Assembly (NCBI RefSeq): GCF_014692675.1 | Contig: NZ_JABFCZ010000005.1 | Location: forward strand, 186,001-250,000 | DNA: 64,000 bases | Origin: Roseibium aggregatum | GTDB taxonomy: Bacteria; Pseudomonadota; Alphaproteobacteria; Rhizobiales; Stappiaceae | Direction: 5' to 3' | Shown: in pieces, positions 61,916 through 64,000 of the stretch | Layout: each line of letters opens with the position of its first letter | Position numbering within the stretch: the stretch's first letter is position 1 | The notes under the pieces: generated by a model | What the model was told of the DNA's origin: nothing | Seen by the model: only the letters and a program-made list of their open reading frames with translations | The model's database searches: none | Translations under genes and position numbers: made by a program

Positions 61916-63997
61916 TTAAAACAGCGCCTGCATCACCCGGTCCCGTGTCAGGGGCAGGTCCTGCACGGTAACGCCGAGGGCTGATCGAAGCGCGTTGCCC
62001 AGTGCGGCGGCGGTCGGTCCTTGCGAAATCTCCCCACAGCCGAGCGGCGGCTGATCGGGCCGTTCCAGAAGACGAACAGCAACCTCCGGAACTTCGGAGA
62101 ATTTCAGGATCGGATAGTCGAGCCAGTTTTCGGCGGCGGCCTGGCCGCCTTCCAGCCTGGCGGCTTCCTTCAACGTCCAGCTCATGGACTGAATGATCCC
62201 GCCTTCTATCTGGTTAAGGGCACCGTCGCGGCTGATGACCTCGCCGATATCGGCGGTCGCAAAAATGTCGGTGACGCGGATTTCCTGATCGACCTCGACA
62301 CGGGCCATGACGGCGCAATAGCCGGCCGTATTCTTGTAACGCGCAAACCCCAGGCCCCAGCCGATCCCCTGTCCGCGCGGTTCCCGTCGCCAGGAACCGG
62401 CGAAGTCATCGACGGCCTCGATCACGGACTTGGCCCGCTCGTCATGCAAATGTGCAAGGCGAAAGACGATGGGGTCGATGCCGAGCTCCAGGGCAATCTC
62501 GTCCATCAACGTCTCAATGGCATAGACATTGGTGTAGGCGCCGAGGCTTCGCAGGGATGACGACCGGTAAGGCAGCGCATGGACGATCCGCTTTGAGACC
62601 TCCACATTCGGAATGGCGTAAAGCGGGACCGCGTTTCGATCCGCGCCACCACCGCGGGCAATCGGAATATCCGTTGACGGCGCCGGCGGCATCGGCCTTT
62701 CCAGATAGGCTGCGGCCCGCAAATTCGGGGTCCCGTTGACGCTGGGTCGGTTGGCATGGGGGGCGGAATTCACCTCAAGGCGCATGGAGCTGATCTTGCC
62801 GTCGTCATCGACAGTAGCCGCGCAACGAGTCACCATGCCCGGCCCCATGGGTGCAGCCTGGAATTCGTCCCGTCGGCTCCAGACCACCTTGACCGGCCGC
62901 CCGGGCACCGCACGCGCCATCAGGGCCGCATCGAGCGCCGCATCGTCAGCCCCGTTGTGGCCGTAGCATCCGGATCCCGGACGATGGATCACGGTGATCC
63001 CCTCTTCCGGTATCTTGAACACCATGCCGAGGGCTGTCCGCAGCTGATAGACCCCCTGACTGTGGCACCAGACCGATAGGTCGTCCTCCTGCCATTGCGC
63101 GACCGCAGCCGACGGTCCGATGGATCCGTGATGCAGATACGGTCGCGACACCGTGGTTTCGAACCATCGTCCCGCCGGTTCGTCGACCGTCCCGGTTTGC
63201 ACGACAATATCGGCCGGTTCTCTCGACGCTCCGATCGCCTGGATCGCGTCATTCGGCACCTGCGCCCGGTCGACCCATCTGGCCTGCCCCCGAGCCCAAC
63301 GGGCAGCGGAGATGGCGTCTACTTCCGTTTCAGCGACAATGCCGACAAAACTGCCGTCGCGAACCACAGCCACCACACCGGGCCGGGCTCTCAGCGCCTC
63401 CAGATCGAGGTCCTGAAGTTCAGCGGACATGGACGGCGGGTGTACCGGCTTGCCATGGAGCATGCCCGGCCGTTCCATGTCATGAACGAAGGGGGAGCCA
63501 ACCAGCCGCTCCTTCAGATCGAGGCGAAGCGTATCCGCGCTATGGGCTGTTTCGGCCGCCAGCGGAGCAGCCCATTCGGTAACCGGCCGATCAAGATCCA
63601 CATCCCCGGCCAGAGTACCGAATTCTAAGTCTGTCGGCTCGCCGTCCCTGAGGATGACCCCATCCGCAAGACACAGATCCGCAGTCTCACAGCCAAGCCT
63701 ATCCGAAGCTGCTTTAAGCAAGAGATTCCGAAACGCCGAAGCCGCCCATCTGACCGCCTGGCCTCCGCCGGAAACGGACATGCTTCCCGCCGTGAAGCCT
63801 TCATTCGGCGTCAGGCCCGTTTGTCCCGCTTCAAAAGCAAGTGCCTCAGGCACGCAACCGAGTTCATCCGCTGCCATCCGGCAGATCGCGGACGCGTTTC
63901 CCTGTCCGAGTTCAACCCGCCCGGAAAGCACCGTTATCTCGCCCTCCGGCGAAACCCGGATCCAGTTGCTGATCAGGGGGGCAGCCGTCAGGGGCAC
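61916..63997 (-). CDS. Molybdopterin-binding subunit of a xanthine-dehydrogenase-family oxidoreductase (window edge)
   Basis: At least 693 residues of the large (CoxL/IorB/nicotinate dehydrogenase) subunit. ISNWIRVSPEGEITVLSGRVELGQGN begins the first Mo-binding domain; GSMSVSGGGQAVRWAA and PRSSSLRSLGAYTN-like RSSSLRSLGAYTNVYAIE follow, and GCGEISQGPTAAALGNAL carries the catalytic Glu. The substrate (N-heterocycle or aldehyde) is unknown. GTG 63997 may be the start or the gene may continue beyond the edge. Small 2Fe-2S or maturation genes are not in view. Confidence 0.85.
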   Translation of the reverse strand: MPLTAAPLISNWIRVSPEGEITVLSGRVELGQGNASAICRMAADELGCVPEALAFEAGQTGLTPNEGFTAGSMSVSGGGQAVRWAASAFRNLLLKAASDRLGCETADLCLADGVILRDGEPTDLEFGTLAGDVDLDRPVTEWAAPLAAETAHSADTLRLDLKERLVGSPFVHDMERPGMLHGKPVHPPSMSAELQDLDLEALRARPGVVAVVRDGSFVGIVAETEVDAISAARWARGQARWVDRAQVPNDAIQAIGASREPADIVVQTGTVDEPAGRWFETTVSRPYLHHGSIGPSAAVAQWQEDDLSVWCHSQGVYQLRTALGMVFKIPEEGITVIHRPGSGCYGHNGADDAALDAALMARAVPGRPVKVVWSRRDEFQAAPMGPGMVTRCAATVDDDGKISSMRLEVNSAPHANRPSVNGTPNLRAAAYLERPMPPAPSTDIPIARGGGADRNAVPLYAIPNVEVSKRIVHALPYRSSSLRSLGAYTNVYAIETLMDEIALELGIDPIVFRLAHLHDERAKSVIEAVDDFAGSWRREPRGQGIGWGLGFARYKNTAGYCAVMARVEVDQEIRVTDIFATADIGEVISRDGALNQIEGGIIQSMSWTLKEAARLEGGQAAAENWLDYPILKFSEVPEVAVRLLERPDQPPLGCGEISQGPTAAALGNALRSALGVTVQDLPLTRDRVMQALF

Positions 63998-64000
63998 CGG

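Overview
The window is an ordinary, gene-dense chromosomal segment of an alphaproteobacterium. I infer Hyphomicrobiales, with a Stappiaceae/Roseibium-like organism as the best guess. The basis is gene order and gene architecture: a dusB-ntrB-ntrC-ntrY-ntrX-trkA-dat-hfq-hflX run, a fused ispDF, an E1-beta pyruvate dehydrogenase subunit carrying its own lipoyl domain, recG divergent from sdhE-mfd, and high GC. I found no tRNA, rRNA, CRISPR array, prophage or transposase gene.

Layout. 1-6.2 kb: the tail of a universal stress protein, ccdA, a SPOR-like membrane protein, then glmU-glmS-GNAT (UDP-GlcNAc supply). 6.2-14.9 kb: DUF454 and DUF502 membrane proteins, recG, sdhE, mfd, pcm and an FtsB-like protein. 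15-23 kb: a pyruvate dehydrogenase cluster (pdhA-pdhB-pdhC-lpdA), two small GlsB-type membrane proteins, a thioesterase, lipA (which makes the cofactor of the complex) and a COQ10-like protein. 23-24.8 kb: three related small secreted proteins of unknown function. 24.8-39.3 kb: cinA C-terminal type and ispDF on the minus strand; the long nitrogen-regulation run from dusB to hflX on the plus strand; mazG facing it.

39.4-50.7 kb is the main metabolic module. A minus-strand operon encodes omega-amino-acid transaminase, CoA-acylating (methyl)malonate-semialdehyde dehydrogenase, a cupin, a ureidopropionase-type amidohydrolase, dihydropyrimidinase and an ABC importer (one ATPase, two permeases). 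Together these would take dihydropyrimidines to beta-alanine and then acetyl-CoA. Divergent from it are two RutR-like TetR regulators. The shared intergenic region holds two RutR-type operators set symmetrically in overlapping divergent promoters. Dihydropyrimidine dehydrogenase and the importer's binding protein are missing from the window. A small GIY-YIG gene bracketed by REP-like inverted repeats sits inside the operon.

50.6-64 kb: arfB; a His/Met-rich secreted protein divergent from a Crp/Fnr regulator with an FNR-type box between them; a patatin-like phospholipase; an HxlR regulator divergent from an FMN reductase; recX; an EmrAB-type efflux pair with a divergent TetR regulator and a clear operator; a metallo-beta-lactamase-fold hydrolase with tatD; a carboxymuconolactone decarboxylase-family protein; a Cys-rich membrane protein; and a molybdopterin-binding oxidoreductase subunit running to the window edge.

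I do not see a convincing new defence or biosynthetic system. The observations most worth a second look are the RutR operator pair, the GIY-YIG/REP-like unit, the three secreted paralogues with fixed Cys spacing, and the FNR-type box.
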